36,632 nucleotides of DNA from NCBI GenBank assembly GCA_028866135.1, contig JAGWIS010000005.1, forward strand, positions 1 through 36,632, in the 5' to 3' direction. The position numbers and the translations under genes are program-made. The DNA is from Patescibacteria group bacterium. GTDB lineage: Bacteria > Patescibacteriota > Minisyncoccia > Phycocordibacterales > Phycocordibacteraceae. The notes under the pieces are model-generated. The model was not told the origin of the DNA. It worked only from the letters and a program-made list of their open reading frames with translations, and made no database searches. Below, piece after piece: positions 17,163 through 27,324 of the stretch (its first letter is position 1; each line of letters opens with the position of its first letter).

Positions 17163-19534
17163 CGCCGCGCATTTTCAACGGAACGATTGCCGCTCTCCTC
17201 GCTTTCGTTCTCGTCACTCCCGCCGCGTTTTTCGCCGCGCCGCCGCGGGCTTCCGCCGATGCGGCTTCTGCCCTGCAAGCTCTCCAGAGCCAAGGCGTCA
17301 CGACCTCCGGCGGCACCGCTGTTCCCGCACTCGATACCGCCGGATCCTTCACTCCCGGCACTTCTGCCTCTAACGCGGCTGGCGTTGAAACTGGTCTTGG
17401 TCCCAGTTCCGCGCCTGACTTTAGCGGGGGCGGTGATATTGCCGCTGCTGATGCCGGTGCCGGCACCGAAGGCGCCGGATGTCTGGCGCTGCTCCCGGCA
17501 ATTCCGGCCGCCGTCGCGGCGGGCGTTGCTGGAGGACTAAAAGTTCTTGGTTTCGGTAGCGGGGCAGAAGGCAATCCCGCGGATGTTCCGAAGGGCATAA
17601 GCGCCTGCCTCATGAGCACCATGCAGCTCATCCAGGAATCGATTACCTCAACCGCAACCGTCACTTCAGCCGCCGCGGCCGTCGCGGTCAAGATCAACGA
17701 CTACGTGCTCCAGCCGCTTGCGTTCGTCGTGTCGGGGAATCTCTTGAGGCTCATGACCCAGGGCGTCATAGCGTTCGTCATCGGGAAGACCAACGGCACG
17801 GGCGTCCCGCAGTTCGTGGCGGACATACAGGCATCGCTCCAGACGGTGAGCGACGCGCATACGCTCGGGTATTTCGAGCAGTTCATGCGGAATTCGCAGT
17901 CGCCATGGGACACGTCGATCATATCCGAGCTTCACCAGCAGTATCTGAACGAGACGAGCCTTGAGGGATTCTGGGCCGCAAACATGGACACGCTCCGGTA
18001 CACGTCGCCGTACGCCTTCGGGTACCTCAACGGCAATTGGGCGCAGGGCGGGGTGACGTCGTGGTTCGCGCTCACGACCCAGTTCCAGAACAATCCGTAC
18101 ATGCTTTTCCAGAGTACGCGCAGCGCGCTCGCGAGCATCCTCGGCCCGGGCGTCGGGGGCGCCCTCGGCGCGCGCCTCCAGGACATCACCAACGGCAACG
18201 GTGTCGTATCGTGGTGCGGCAATGCGGACGACATCTTCGGCCTCGGCGAGCTTCCTTCGGACCCCGTTGCGCAGGGGCGCGCCGCGAGCGTCGATCAGGC
18301 GGCGAGCAATGCCTACGACCAGGCCTACAACGCCGCCATCGCCGCCGGCCAGAACGCCGATGCGGCGGGAAGCGCCGCCTACGACACTGCCAAGGCCGCG
18401 GCTCTTGCTGCCGGTCAGTCTGAGCTTCAAGCGACTCAGGCGGCCATCGACGCTCGCCGTGCCGCAATAGATGCTGCGCATGCGCGCGCCGCAAACGCCA
18501 CCACCGAAGCGCTTGCCGCGCAGACCGCGGCAAAGAACGCGGCTTTTGCGCAGGCAAAAGCCGCGAACGCCGGCAACACTTTCCTCGGCGTCGCCCCGGG
18601 AGATCCTTGCACGAACAAGGACGGCACCACCGGCACTATCAAGACTCCCGGCTCCGTTATCGTGGCGACCCTCAACAAGGCTCTCGGAGGCCAGCAAGAC
18701 AACGTGGTCCGCATGGGGAATGTCGGTCCCGAGATCAATAACATCCTGGCCAATATCGGAGTCGTCTTGCAGACGGCAAATTTGGCGGCGCAGATCCTCG
18801 GCGGCCCGGGCTCGACCGGCCTCCTCGGCGTGAACCAGCCTTACGGAGGGAACTCGGTTTCCCCGCTCCGGCAGTATGCGAATTCATCGGGCAATCTGGG
18901 CGTCACCAATTCCACGGTGGTGCAAAACACGGCGGCGACGTTCGCGCTTTCCGGATCCGACGTTCTCGCCCGCGTCGCGAAATACGAGACGGCGGTGAAT
19001 ACCATCCGCGATGCGGCGAATACGGCGTCGACGAGCGTGAACTCGCTCCTAAGCTACTGCACCGCCCAGCAGCAGACCGCTTCAAGCACCGGCAGCTCTT
19101 TCCAGACTCAGATAAGCAACGCGCACAACACGCTCACGAACAGCATCGCGCCGATACTCGCGCAGACGGACGCCGCCGCGGCGATAATCGCAAGCACGCG
19201 CGCGCTCGTGCAGAAGATCCAGTCCGAGCAGGCTTCGATCACCGACGCCGCCGCGGCCGCGTATGCCGTCGACATCCAGGCGCTTCAGGACGCTCCGCCC
19301 TCGCCCACCGCCGTCGCCAACGCGCAGCGGAGCGCGATCAGGTCTTCCGTGGAGCAGACCCTTCCGACCGCGCCGCCGTCGGTGGCAAACTTCGCCGCTT
19401 CGCAAAAACTGCAGATCTCGGCCACGTCGAGTCCCGCGGCTCCGCTCACCGTCTCGGGCGGGACTCTCGTCGACCAGCTGGACCTCATCGCTAAGAACGC
19501 GACGGCGCTCAAATCATCGTGCGCCGCCCCTTAA
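17159..19534 (+). CDS. Large exported Ala-rich, predicted coiled-coil envelope protein
   Basis: Signal peptide; overlaps the previous stop (ATGA); long Ala/Gln heptad-like region. Confidence 0.75.
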   Translation: MTPRIFNGTIAALLAFVLVTPAAFFAAPPRASADAASALQALQSQGVTTSGGTAVPALDTAGSFTPGTSASNAAGVETGLGPSSAPDFSGGGDIAAADAGAGTEGAGCLALLPAIPAAVAAGVAGGLKVLGFGSGAEGNPADVPKGISACLMSTMQLIQESITSTATVTSAAAAVAVKINDYVLQPLAFVVSGNLLRLMTQGVIAFVIGKTNGTGVPQFVADIQASLQTVSDAHTLGYFEQFMRNSQSPWDTSIISELHQQYLNETSLEGFWAANMDTLRYTSPYAFGYLNGNWAQGGVTSWFALTTQFQNNPYMLFQSTRSALASILGPGVGGALGARLQDITNGNGVVSWCGNADDIFGLGELPSDPVAQGRAASVDQAASNAYDQAYNAAIAAGQNADAAGSAAYDTAKAAALAAGQSELQATQAAIDARRAAIDAAHARAANATTEALAAQTAAKNAAFAQAKAANAGNTFLGVAPGDPCTNKDGTTGTIKTPGSVIVATLNKALGGQQDNVVRMGNVGPEINNILANIGVVLQTANLAAQILGGPGSTGLLGVNQPYGGNSVSPLRQYANSSGNLGVTNSTVVQNTAATFALSGSDVLARVAKYETAVNTIRDAANTASTSVNSLLSYCTAQQQTASSTGSSFQTQISNAHNTLTNSIAPILAQTDAAAAIIASTRALVQKIQSEQASITDAAAAAYAVDIQALQDAPPSPTAVANAQRSAIRSSVEQTLPTAPPSVANFAASQKLQISATSSPAAPLTVSGGTLVDQLDLIAKNATALKSSCAAP

Positions 19535-19535
19535 C

Positions 19536-21656
19536 ATGCGCCGCCCCCTTTTCATTTTCTCCGCAGTTCTCGCGCTCGCCGTAAGTGCCGGATTCGCGGG
19601 CGTGCCCGCCGCCCACGCGCAGACGGCGCAGACCACCTGTCCGGTGGGGTGCGAATACGGAACGATAGGCCAAAGGAATGGGTGCGTTCTTAGCAGCGAC
19701 AAAACACAAATCTGCCCCACGTTACCCGGAGCGGGAGGGAATGCCGCTCTCACCGCGCAAAACGCACAAGGCAATCCGTCCGCCAACACCCCGATGGATT
19801 TCGGGTCCAGCTCTCTCAACGACGCCATTGCGTACATGTTCTCGCTCCTCATGACGCTTTTCGCGTGGCTCCTCGGCGTCGCGATGGTCGTGCTCGACGG
19901 CACCGTGTACTACACCGTCGTCACGATGGGGAACTACATCAACAACCTCTCCGCCATCGGCGTCGCCTGGCGGATCTTCCGCGACATCGGCAACATCGCG
20001 CTCATATTCGGCTTCCTCGCCATCGGCATCACCACCATCATGGACGTCGAGTGGTACGGAGGAAGATTCAAGATGCTTCCGATGCTCCTCGTCGCCGCAG
20101 TCTTTCTCAATTTTTCGCTCTTCATGACCGAGGCGGTGATTGACGCGGGGAATCTCTTCGCGACGCAGTTCTACACGCAGATCAACGGCGGCATTCCGGC
20201 CGGGAGCAAGTTCGCATCGACGGGCGTCCTGCACGAAACCATCTCAAACAAAATCATGTCCCAGCTCGGGCTGCAGACCTTGTATGGCGATGCTCTCACG
20301 GATTCGGGGCTTTTCAAGGCCGGTAACACGACGCTTATCGGGCTCCTAGGCATCCTGCTCTTCATCGTCGCCGCGTTCGTGATGTTTTCGCTCTCGTTCA
20401 TACTCATCGCGCGTTTCGTGTACCTCATCTATCTTATCATTATTTCGCCGCTCGGTTTCGCTGGATTCGCGATACCTCAACTCGAAGCAACGTCGAAGAG
20501 GTGGATGCATGACCTTTTTGATCAGACGCTTACTGCGCCGATCCTCCTCCTCCTGCTCTACATCGCCCTCGCGGTCATTACCGACGTCAATTTCATTAGC
20601 GGATTCGGCGCACCCCCCGACTACGCCGGATTCATCCCGAATGGAGATACACGTTTCGATCTCCCCGGCTTCGTGAGCATGCTGCTCACCTTCCTCGTCG
20701 CGATGGGGCTCCTCCTCCTCGTCACCATCCAGGCGAAAAAATTATCCGCTTTCGGCGGCGAGTGGGCCATGAAAACTGCCGGCAAGCTTTCATTTGGCCT
20801 CACCGCAGCGGGTATGCGCGGGACGGGAGGCTGGGCAATGCAGCGCGCCTCGCAGGGCTGGCGCAAAATGGGACTATCCCGAGCGCCCGTTGTCGGCCGT
20901 GCCGTTTCCGGCTTGCTTGATCGCGGGGCGAAGGCCAGTTTCGACGTGCGCGGGGCCACGATTGCTGGCGGTCTGAAAGCCCTCAAAGTCGAAGCCGGAG
21001 ATGCGCAAAAGGGCGGATTCCGGAAGTGGGAAGAAGAGAGGATCAAAGAGCGCGAAAAATATGCGAAGTCACTCGAGCAGACAACGGGAACATTCTGGGG
21101 AATAGGCGAAGCTCAGCGGGGTGAGGAGCAGAAACAGAGGGATGCGGAAGAAGATAAGAAAAAGCTTGAGGGAGCGCTCAAAGACACCGAAGGTAGACAT
21201 AAAGACGAGATGCAGACCCTTTTGGAGGCGCAGAAAAAAGACCTTCAAGGGTATGAGGATGAAATCAGAAACGCCCAGCTCAACCTCGCTAAGATGGAGG
21301 GTGATTTGCGCAAGGGCAAAAAGGTTCCGGAGAGCGATCTGGCGGCTGCAGCGTCCTCTGTTCAAAAAGCCCGTCAGGCCCGCGACAACAAGCTTTCCGA
21401 ACAGCGGGCGCAGCAGAAAAACCTTAAGGAAACCCAGAAGGCGCAGCCAGAAACAATTCTCGAAACGATTGTTAATACGATTAATCCGAAACGGAATACC
21501 GAAGCGGCGAAGAATATCGTGAAATTTGCTGCTAAGAGCAAGAGCGAGAAAGATTCTGACAAGCTTTTTGATTTGCTCGAAAAGGCGACCAAGAAGGAAG
21601 AGGAAGGAAAAGAAAAGGAGAAAAAGGAGAAAAAGGAGGAGGGAGGAGAAAAATGA
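19536..21656 (+). CDS. Polytopic membrane protein resembling VirB6/TrbL, with charged C-terminal tail
   Basis: Signal peptide, several TM helices (MFSLLMTLFAWLLGVAMVVLDG; IALIFGFLAIGITTIM; LIYLIIISPLGFAGFAIP; LTAPILLLLLYIALAVI), Lys/Glu-rich tail. Confidence 0.75.
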   Translation: MRRPLFIFSAVLALAVSAGFAGVPAAHAQTAQTTCPVGCEYGTIGQRNGCVLSSDKTQICPTLPGAGGNAALTAQNAQGNPSANTPMDFGSSSLNDAIAYMFSLLMTLFAWLLGVAMVVLDGTVYYTVVTMGNYINNLSAIGVAWRIFRDIGNIALIFGFLAIGITTIMDVEWYGGRFKMLPMLLVAAVFLNFSLFMTEAVIDAGNLFATQFYTQINGGIPAGSKFASTGVLHETISNKIMSQLGLQTLYGDALTDSGLFKAGNTTLIGLLGILLFIVAAFVMFSLSFILIARFVYLIYLIIISPLGFAGFAIPQLEATSKRWMHDLFDQTLTAPILLLLLYIALAVITDVNFISGFGAPPDYAGFIPNGDTRFDLPGFVSMLLTFLVAMGLLLLVTIQAKKLSAFGGEWAMKTAGKLSFGLTAAGMRGTGGWAMQRASQGWRKMGLSRAPVVGRAVSGLLDRGAKASFDVRGATIAGGLKALKVEAGDAQKGGFRKWEEERIKEREKYAKSLEQTTGTFWGIGEAQRGEEQKQRDAEEDKKKLEGALKDTEGRHKDEMQTLLEAQKKDLQGYEDEIRNAQLNLAKMEGDLRKGKKVPESDLAAAASSVQKARQARDNKLSEQRAQQKNLKETQKAQPETILETIVNTINPKRNTEAAKNIVKFAAKSKSEKDSDKLFDLLEKATKKEEEGKEKEKKEKKEEGGEK

Positions 21657-21687
21657 GGAGAGACCGTAACCTACTATGTAAAGAAAC

Positions 21688-22635
21688 ATGGACCCCGAAC
21701 AGAGTATCGAAGAAAGCGTAGAATCGGTCGCCAGCGGGCTGCCCCCTCAAATTCGTAGTTTCATTGCGAGCGGGAAGGCGCGCGAGGCGACGCGACAGAT
21801 TATGGCGAAGTATCGGTTGCACATAGATCAAGCAGGCGTTCTCGGCCGGGAAATCATCTTGCTTCTTGTAGGCATTAAAAATCCGGATGAATTTTTGCGG
21901 GCACTCGCGGAGGAGGCGAAGCTCGATCAGAAAACCATCGGCAGCATAGTGCAGGACGTAAACGAACAGGTTTTTATTCCTTTGCGGGAAGAGGAGACGA
22001 GAGGCGGGTTGGGAAAGGCGTCGTCGATTGCGGGACCGGCAACTCCACTTTCTTCGCCGCAAACGCAGCCTGGGAGTTCGCCCGGCGCCGCGCAGCCGAC
22101 GAGCCATTTCCATCTGCAAAATAAGATTGCTCCTCCGATGCGGTCTATGGCGGCCCGCCCGATCTCAGTGCCGACTCCGTCTTCTACTCAAGCTCCGACC
22201 CAGCAGATGCCAGCCGGCAAGATGCTTGAAGATCATGAGGAGCCGCACATTGAATTCGGCAAAGCTCCTGCGCCGAGTCCGGCTCCGGTGCGGGCTCCGG
22301 TTGCGTCGCAAATGCCGCCGCGACCGGCTTCCCCATTTGCAAAAGCAGGAGAGCCGCCGGCAAATCTTCCGGGCGCGATGCCTTTCGGCGTGATTCCGCC
22401 TGGAGGAAGGCCGTCTTTCATGACTCCTCCGAAAATGCAGACTTCCGCTCCGGAGCTTCCAAAACAGCCCCCCGTCGTTATGCCACAGGGAAGCGCCGCG
22501 CCGCGCACTTTCGAGCGCGCTCCGATGCCGCCCGCTCCGCCAGCGGCTCCTGCCCCTGCCGCTCCCAAAACTCCTCCGCCTGCGCCGAAGTCTTACAGCG
22601 TCGATCCGTACCGCGAGCCAATCGACGAAAATTAA
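21688..22635 (+). CDS. Hypothetical cytoplasmic protein with proline-rich C-terminus
   Basis: Helical N-terminal domain then a Pro/Ala-rich tail; co-oriented with the upstream envelope genes. Confidence 0.7.
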   Translation: MDPEQSIEESVESVASGLPPQIRSFIASGKAREATRQIMAKYRLHIDQAGVLGREIILLLVGIKNPDEFLRALAEEAKLDQKTIGSIVQDVNEQVFIPLREEETRGGLGKASSIAGPATPLSSPQTQPGSSPGAAQPTSHFHLQNKIAPPMRSMAARPISVPTPSSTQAPTQQMPAGKMLEDHEEPHIEFGKAPAPSPAPVRAPVASQMPPRPASPFAKAGEPPANLPGAMPFGVIPPGGRPSFMTPPKMQTSAPELPKQPPVVMPQGSAAPRTFERAPMPPAPPAAPAPAAPKTPPPAPKSYSVDPYREPIDEN

Positions 22636-22676
22636 TTGGGGATAATGGCATGACGTGGATGGTATACTTGCCGTCT

Positions 22677-23042
22677 ATGTTGACTCCCGCCGATAAAAAG
22701 TTTCTTAAAGATGCTTTCGCAGACCACAAGAAATGGGTCGACGAAACTTTTTCAACCAAAAAAGAAGTTAGAGAAGTACGCGACAGTATCGATCTCGCTA
22801 GGCAAAAACTCACGACATTAAGTCTTGAGAAATTCAGTTTTGAGTCTCGACTTAGTTCAATTGAGGCATCTTCTTTTCGTACAGAAGAAAAAATAGATAA
22901 ACTGATAGCCATAGGTGATGGTAACGCTGGGAATATTGCCGACCTGCAACAAGAAAACAAAATGGGCGCGGTTACCTTGCGCCGGCACAGCATACAAATC
23001 GAGGAATTGGCCAAGGCAACGAAAACCAAAATCTCGCGATAG
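22677..23042 (+). CDS. Hypothetical coiled-coil protein
   Basis: MLTPADKKFLKDAFADHKKWVDETFSTKKEVREVRDSIDLARQKL; start could also be 22650. Confidence 0.6.
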   Translation: MLTPADKKFLKDAFADHKKWVDETFSTKKEVREVRDSIDLARQKLTTLSLEKFSFESRLSSIEASSFRTEEKIDKLIAIGDGNAGNIADLQQENKMGAVTLRRHSIQIEELAKATKTKISR

Positions 23043-23105
23043 TTGCGTTCTTTCGCGGCATTATATATAGTGCACGCATCCCGCGTTCGCGGGTTTTCTG
23101 ACTAA

Positions 23106-23519
23106 ATGGCCACCATCAATCAGCTTTCAAAGAGAGGACGCAAGACACGCTCGCGTAAAACGACCGTGCCCGCTCTTGCCCGCGGCTTCAATGCGCTCAA
23201 GAACCGTCCGACCTACTACTCCTCGCCTTTCAAGCGCGGCGTCTGCACGAAGGTGACCACGAAGACTCCGAGAAAACCGAACTCCGCTATTCGTAAAATC
23301 GCCCGTGTCCGGCTCACGAACGGCATGGAAGTAACCGCATATATCCCGGGTGAAGGCCACAACCTTCAGGAACACTCGGTCGTGCTGCTTCGCGGCGGCC
23401 GCGTGAAGGACGTCGGCATCCAGTATACGGTGGTGCGCGGCAAGCTCGACACCGCCGGCCTTGAGAAGCGCCGCCGCTCCCGCTCCCGCTACGGCGCAAA
23501 GCGTCCGTCTGCTAAATAA
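23106..23519 (+). CDS. rpsL: 30S ribosomal protein S12
   Basis: [10 protein letters not shown]-like [49 protein letters not shown]. Confidence 0.98.
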   Translation: MATINQLSKRGRKTRSRKTTVPALARGFNALKNRPTYYSSPFKRGVCTKVTTKTPRKPNSAIRKIARVRLTNGMEVTAYIPGEGHNLQEHSVVLLRGGRVKDVGIQYTVVRGKLDTAGLEKRRRSRSRYGAKRPSAK

Positions 23520-23521
23520 CC

Positions 23522-23986
23522 ATGCGCCGCCCTCTTAAAAAGAAGCGCACCTGGCGTCCGGACCTCAAGTACGGATCGGAAACGCTTACGCGTTTCATCA
23601 ACGCTGTCATGTGGGACGGCAAGAAAGACACGGCGCGCGCCGTCGTCTACGAAGCGCTCGCTTCTATCGAGAAAGGCGGCGCAAATCCGCTTGAGACCTT
23701 TGAATCCGCGCTCCGCAACGTGTCTCCGCTCATGGAAGTCCGCTCCCGCCGCGTTGGCGGCGCGAACTACCAGGTGCCTCGCGAAGTGCCGCAGAGCCGC
23801 CGGCTCGCGCTTTCCTTCCGTTGGCTCATCGGCGCCGCACGCGCGAAGAAGGGCAAGCCAATGGGCGAGAAACTCGCCGCAGAGCTCCTCCTCGCTGCAA
23901 AGAACGAAGGCGACGCTATCAAAAAGAAGGACGAGATGCATCGCATGGCCGATGCGAACAAGGCCTTTGCCCACTTCGCCTGGTAG
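23522..23986 (+). CDS. rpsG: 30S ribosomal protein S7
   Basis: MRRPLKKKRTWRPDLKYGSETLTRFINAVMWDGKK, VRSRRVGGANYQVPREV. Confidence 0.97.
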   Translation: MRRPLKKKRTWRPDLKYGSETLTRFINAVMWDGKKDTARAVVYEALASIEKGGANPLETFESALRNVSPLMEVRSRRVGGANYQVPREVPQSRRLALSFRWLIGAARAKKGKPMGEKLAAELLLAAKNEGDAIKKKDEMHRMADANKAFAHFAW

Positions 23987-24023
23987 TCGAAAGCCGTTTT
24001 TAACTCATTACTTCGTTGTGTTC

Positions 24024-24075
24024 GTAAAAATAACCGCCAGCAGTACCACTTTGTACAGCTAGCGGTTATTTTTAC
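24024..24075. terminator. Long perfect-stem bidirectional terminator-like hairpin
   Basis: gtaaaaataaccgc ... gcggttatttttac, 14-bp perfect stem after rpsG. Confidence 0.6.
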
Positions 24076-24197
24076 TCCACGCCTCGTACTGCATTTAAAA
24101 ACAGACTTTCTTATCGTACCGTTCCGGGCTTTGCTTTTTCTACGCTTTCGGCTATCCTCTACCTAACGCCTCGGCGCTTTTATTTTTTAAACCATTT

Positions 24198-24251
24198 ATG
24201 AACCGCGACCCCGGTACCACAAACTTCGCTTCGCTCCGTTTGGCTACGGGG
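24198..24251 (+). repeat. Displaced copy of the fusA start (ATGAACCGCGAC = MNRD) plus hairpin ccccggtaccacaaac...gtttggctacgggg
   Basis: Same first four codons, synonymously different, as the functional start ATGAATCGGGAT at 24275. Confidence 0.65.
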
Positions 24252-24274
24252 CAGGCTATCCTCAATTTTCACCT

Positions 24275-26422
24275 ATGAATCGGGATTATCCGCTAGAAAG
24301 AGTGCGCAATTTCGGCATCATCGCCCACATCGACGCGGGGAAGACGACCACGTCTGAACGCGTTCTTTTCTACACGGGCAGCCAGCACAAGATCGGCGAA
24401 GTGCACGAAGGCGAGACGACGACCGACTGGATGGAGCAGGAGCGCGAGCGCGGCATCACCATCACCGCCGCCGCCATCACTTGCTTCTGGACGAAGACGG
24501 GCGAGAAAGACAAGAAGGACACGTCAAAGAAATTCCGTTTCAACGTCATCGACACGCCGGGGCACATAGACTTCACCGCCGAAGTGAAGCGCTCGATGCG
24601 CGTCTTGGACGGTGCGATCGTCGTCTTCGACGGCGTCTCCGGAGTGGAGCCCCAGTCCGAGACCAACTGGCGCTACGCCGACGAAGCGGATGTGCCGCGC
24701 GTCTGCTTCATCAACAAGCTCGACCGCACGGGCGCCTCGTTTGAGCGCTCCTACGCTTCCATCCTCGACCGCCTTTCCGCAAAAGCGATTCGCATGCAGA
24801 TCCCTATCGGCGAAGAGGGCGCGCACGAGGGCGTCGTCGATCTCCTCACCATGAAGGCCTACACCTTCTCGGGGAACATGGGCCAGGATGTGGTCGAGGG
24901 CGAGATTCCCGCAGCGCTTCTTGCGGATGCGACGAAGTATCGTGCTGAGCTCATCGAGCGCATCGTCGAGCAGGACGATGCCGCAATGGGCGCGTACCTC
25001 GAAGGCAAAGAGCCGGGCCTCGAAGAACTCAAGAAGATTTTGCGCAAAGCCGTCATCGGCAACGATATCTTCCCGGTGTACTGCGGAAGCGCGCTCAAGA
25101 ATAAAGGCGTGCAGCTCGTCCTCGATGCTGTCGTCGACTACCTTCCGTCGCCACTCGACCTCCCGCCTGCGACCGGCAAGAATCCGAAGACCGGAGAGCC
25201 TATCGAGCGTCATGCTTCGGACGACGAGCCGTTCTGCGGACTCGCGTTCAAACTCCAGACCGATCCGTTCGTCGGCGCGCTGACCTTCTTCCGCGTGTAC
25301 TCCGGCACGCTTTCCGCCGGCTCGTATGTGTACAACTCGACGACGGGTTCCAAAGAACGCGTCGGCCGCATCGTCCGCCTCCAGGCCAACAAGCGTGAGG
25401 AAGTGGAGAAAGTATTTACGGGAGAAATCGCCGCCGCCGTAGGCCTCAAGGATACGAAGACTTCGCACACGCTCTGCGATGAAGCGAATCCGATCGTGCT
25501 CGAAGAAATCAAATTCCCTGAGCCGGTGGTGTCGCTTCGCATCGAGCCGAAGACGAAGGCCGACCAGGAGAAGATGGGTGTCGCGCTGCGCAAACTCGCG
25601 GACGAAGACCCGACCTTCCGCATCAAGACCGACGAGGAGACGGGGGAGACCATCATCTCCGGCATGGGCGAGCTCCACTTGGAAATTCTCGTCGATCGCA
25701 TGAAGCGCGAATTCAATGTCGTTGCGGATGTGGGGAAGCCCCAAGTGGCCTATCGCGAAACGATCCTCGGCTCCTCGGAGGCCGAGGGCAAATACATCAA
25801 GCAGACCGGCGGTCGCGGTCAGTACGGCCACGTGAAGATTCGCATGAAGAAGATGGAGCCGCTCGACCCGGAAAAGAAGATCGCGAAGAACATCACGCGC
25901 GAGGACCATTTCGAATTCATCAACAACATCAAGGGAGGCGTCGTTCCGCAGGAATACATCCCGGCGGTGGAGAAGGGCGTGCGCGAAGCGATGTCGAGGG
26001 GCTTCCTCGCCGGCTTCCCGATGGTCGACATTTCCGTCGACCTCTACGACGGCTCGTACCACGATGTGGACTCCTCTGAAATCGCTTTCAAGATTGCGGC
26101 GTCGATGGCGTTCCAGGAAGCGGCCGGCAAAGCGAAGGCCGTCATCCTCGAGCCGATCATGCGCGTGGAAGTCATCGTCCCCGAGCAGTTCATGGGCGAT
26201 ATCACCGGCTCGCTCTCGGGAAAGCGCGGCCAGATAGAAGGTATGGAAGACCGCGGTATGAACAAGGCCGTGAATGCCAAAGTGCCGCTCTCTGAAATGT
26301 TCGGCTACACGACTACGCTCCGCTCGATGACCGAGGGCCGCGGAAGCATGACCATGGAATTCGACCACTACGACGTCGTTCCAAACAATATAGCTACGGA
26401 AATAATCGCATCCCGTAAGTAA
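24275..26422 (+). CDS. fusA: Elongation factor G
   Basis: [64 protein letters not shown]-terminus [12 protein letters not shown]. Confidence 0.98.
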   Translation: MNRDYPLERVRNFGIIAHIDAGKTTTSERVLFYTGSQHKIGEVHEGETTTDWMEQERERGITITAAAITCFWTKTGEKDKKDTSKKFRFNVIDTPGHIDFTAEVKRSMRVLDGAIVVFDGVSGVEPQSETNWRYADEADVPRVCFINKLDRTGASFERSYASILDRLSAKAIRMQIPIGEEGAHEGVVDLLTMKAYTFSGNMGQDVVEGEIPAALLADATKYRAELIERIVEQDDAAMGAYLEGKEPGLEELKKILRKAVIGNDIFPVYCGSALKNKGVQLVLDAVVDYLPSPLDLPPATGKNPKTGEPIERHASDDEPFCGLAFKLQTDPFVGALTFFRVYSGTLSAGSYVYNSTTGSKERVGRIVRLQANKREEVEKVFTGEIAAAVGLKDTKTSHTLCDEANPIVLEEIKFPEPVVSLRIEPKTKADQEKMGVALRKLADEDPTFRIKTDEETGETIISGMGELHLEILVDRMKREFNVVADVGKPQVAYRETILGSSEAEGKYIKQTGGRGQYGHVKIRMKKMEPLDPEKKIAKNITREDHFEFINNIKGGVVPQEYIPAVEKGVREAMSRGFLAGFPMVDISVDLYDGSYHDVDSSEIAFKIAASMAFQEAAGKAKAVILEPIMRVEVIVPEQFMGDITGSLSGKRGQIEGMEDRGMNKAVNAKVPLSEMFGYTTTLRSMTEGRGSMTMEFDHYDVVPNNIATEIIASRK

Positions 26423-26583
26423 AAGTTAGGACATCGGATGTCCTAACTTTCCTGCGTGTACGTGGTACCGTAACAATATAGCTACGGAAATAATCGCATC
26501 CCGGAAGTAGCGACCGCCTGTCCCGTTTAGATGGCGAGTCCGCGAGCCCATCTAACGGGGACATCATCGCGTCTCGCAAATAA
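26384..26583 (+). repeat. Triplicated EF-G 3' tail interleaved with two palindromes
   Basis: 38-nt tail at 26384-26421 repeated 37/38 at 26472-26509; third tail gacatcatcgcgtctcgcaaataa (DIIASRK*) at 26560-26583; palindrome aaagttaggacatc-g-gatgtcctaacttt between tails 1 and 2; gtcccgtttagatgg/ccatctaacggggac between 2 and 3. Confidence 0.85.
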
Positions 26584-26647
26584 GCCGTAGATTTTTACAA
26601 GGTCGAACCTTGTAGGCTTTATTCCAGATTTTGGTACACTGCCTTCC

Positions 26648-27151
26648 ATGGAAGGTAATCCCACAAAAAGAAACCAGAGCTTGGCCGAAAGGAATTTTGC
26701 TTCTCCGGAAAAAGAGAGCGAAAAGCACGAAGAAGCTCCCGAAGAATTGCAGAGCAAACTAGAACGTCTCGAGGAAGAAACGGAAAGGACGAAGAAAGAA
26801 ATCAATGAAATTCGTGTCAAGCTCGGACTGCCGGAACTTGATGAAGTATCGACGCAAAAAGAAAGCCTTGGCAGCGATCGCGAAGGGCACTTGAGGGATA
26901 CGGTCAAAAAGGTTCAGGACATGTTTATCGGCGCGGCAGATACATTTCTAGAAAAGGACAGTCCTGTGAGGGCTCAAATTATAAAATTCTACTCAGATCC
27001 AGAACGCCTCTTCAAGGAATTGTCCAATGTATTTAGAGGGGTGGAGCCAGAGGAAATAGATGCAAGAGTAGCCGAGGTGGAGGAAAAATTAAAAAACGAA
27101 AGTTTCTTTCTCAGGGAAGTACTCAGTAAAGACTTCAGTACTTCCGAATAG
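26648..27151 (+). CDS. Hypothetical coiled-coil protein between fusA and tuf
   Basis: Lys/Glu-rich heptad region ELQSKLERLEEETERTKKEINEIRVKLGLPE. Confidence 0.65.
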   Translation: MEGNPTKRNQSLAERNFASPEKESEKHEEAPEELQSKLERLEEETERTKKEINEIRVKLGLPELDEVSTQKESLGSDREGHLRDTVKKVQDMFIGAADTFLEKDSPVRAQIIKFYSDPERLFKELSNVFRGVEPEEIDARVAEVEEKLKNESFFLREVLSKDFSTSE

Positions 27152-27324
27152 CAAAACCCCACTCGAGGTTTTTAGAGATCGTTTGTGCTCAAGGGTCGGC
27201 GCGTTTTTCTTTATCCCCGCAAAGAGTTGCATTTCCTTCGGAGCTTGCGTATAGTTCCCCTAACGCATCTTGGCGTCGCTCTTTGGCTTGTCTGCTTTTG
27301 TGAGTCGGCAAGCTTAGGAGTTTG

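Noticed and set aside
18280-18570. Apparent tandem repetition in Ala-rich coding sequence
   Set aside because: Amino-acid level low complexity (Ala/Gln coiled coil), no DNA-level repeat unit; not a CRISPR or satellite.
17666-18697. 343-aa minus-strand ORF opposite the Ala-rich envelope gene
   Set aside because: Shadow ORF; composition dominated by Arg/Gly/Val, typical of antisense translation of biased coding DNA.
24524-26368. 614-aa minus-strand ORF antisense to fusA
   Set aside because: Mirror ORF produced by strong GC-rich codon bias; no recognisable domains, fully covered by a clear EF-G gene.
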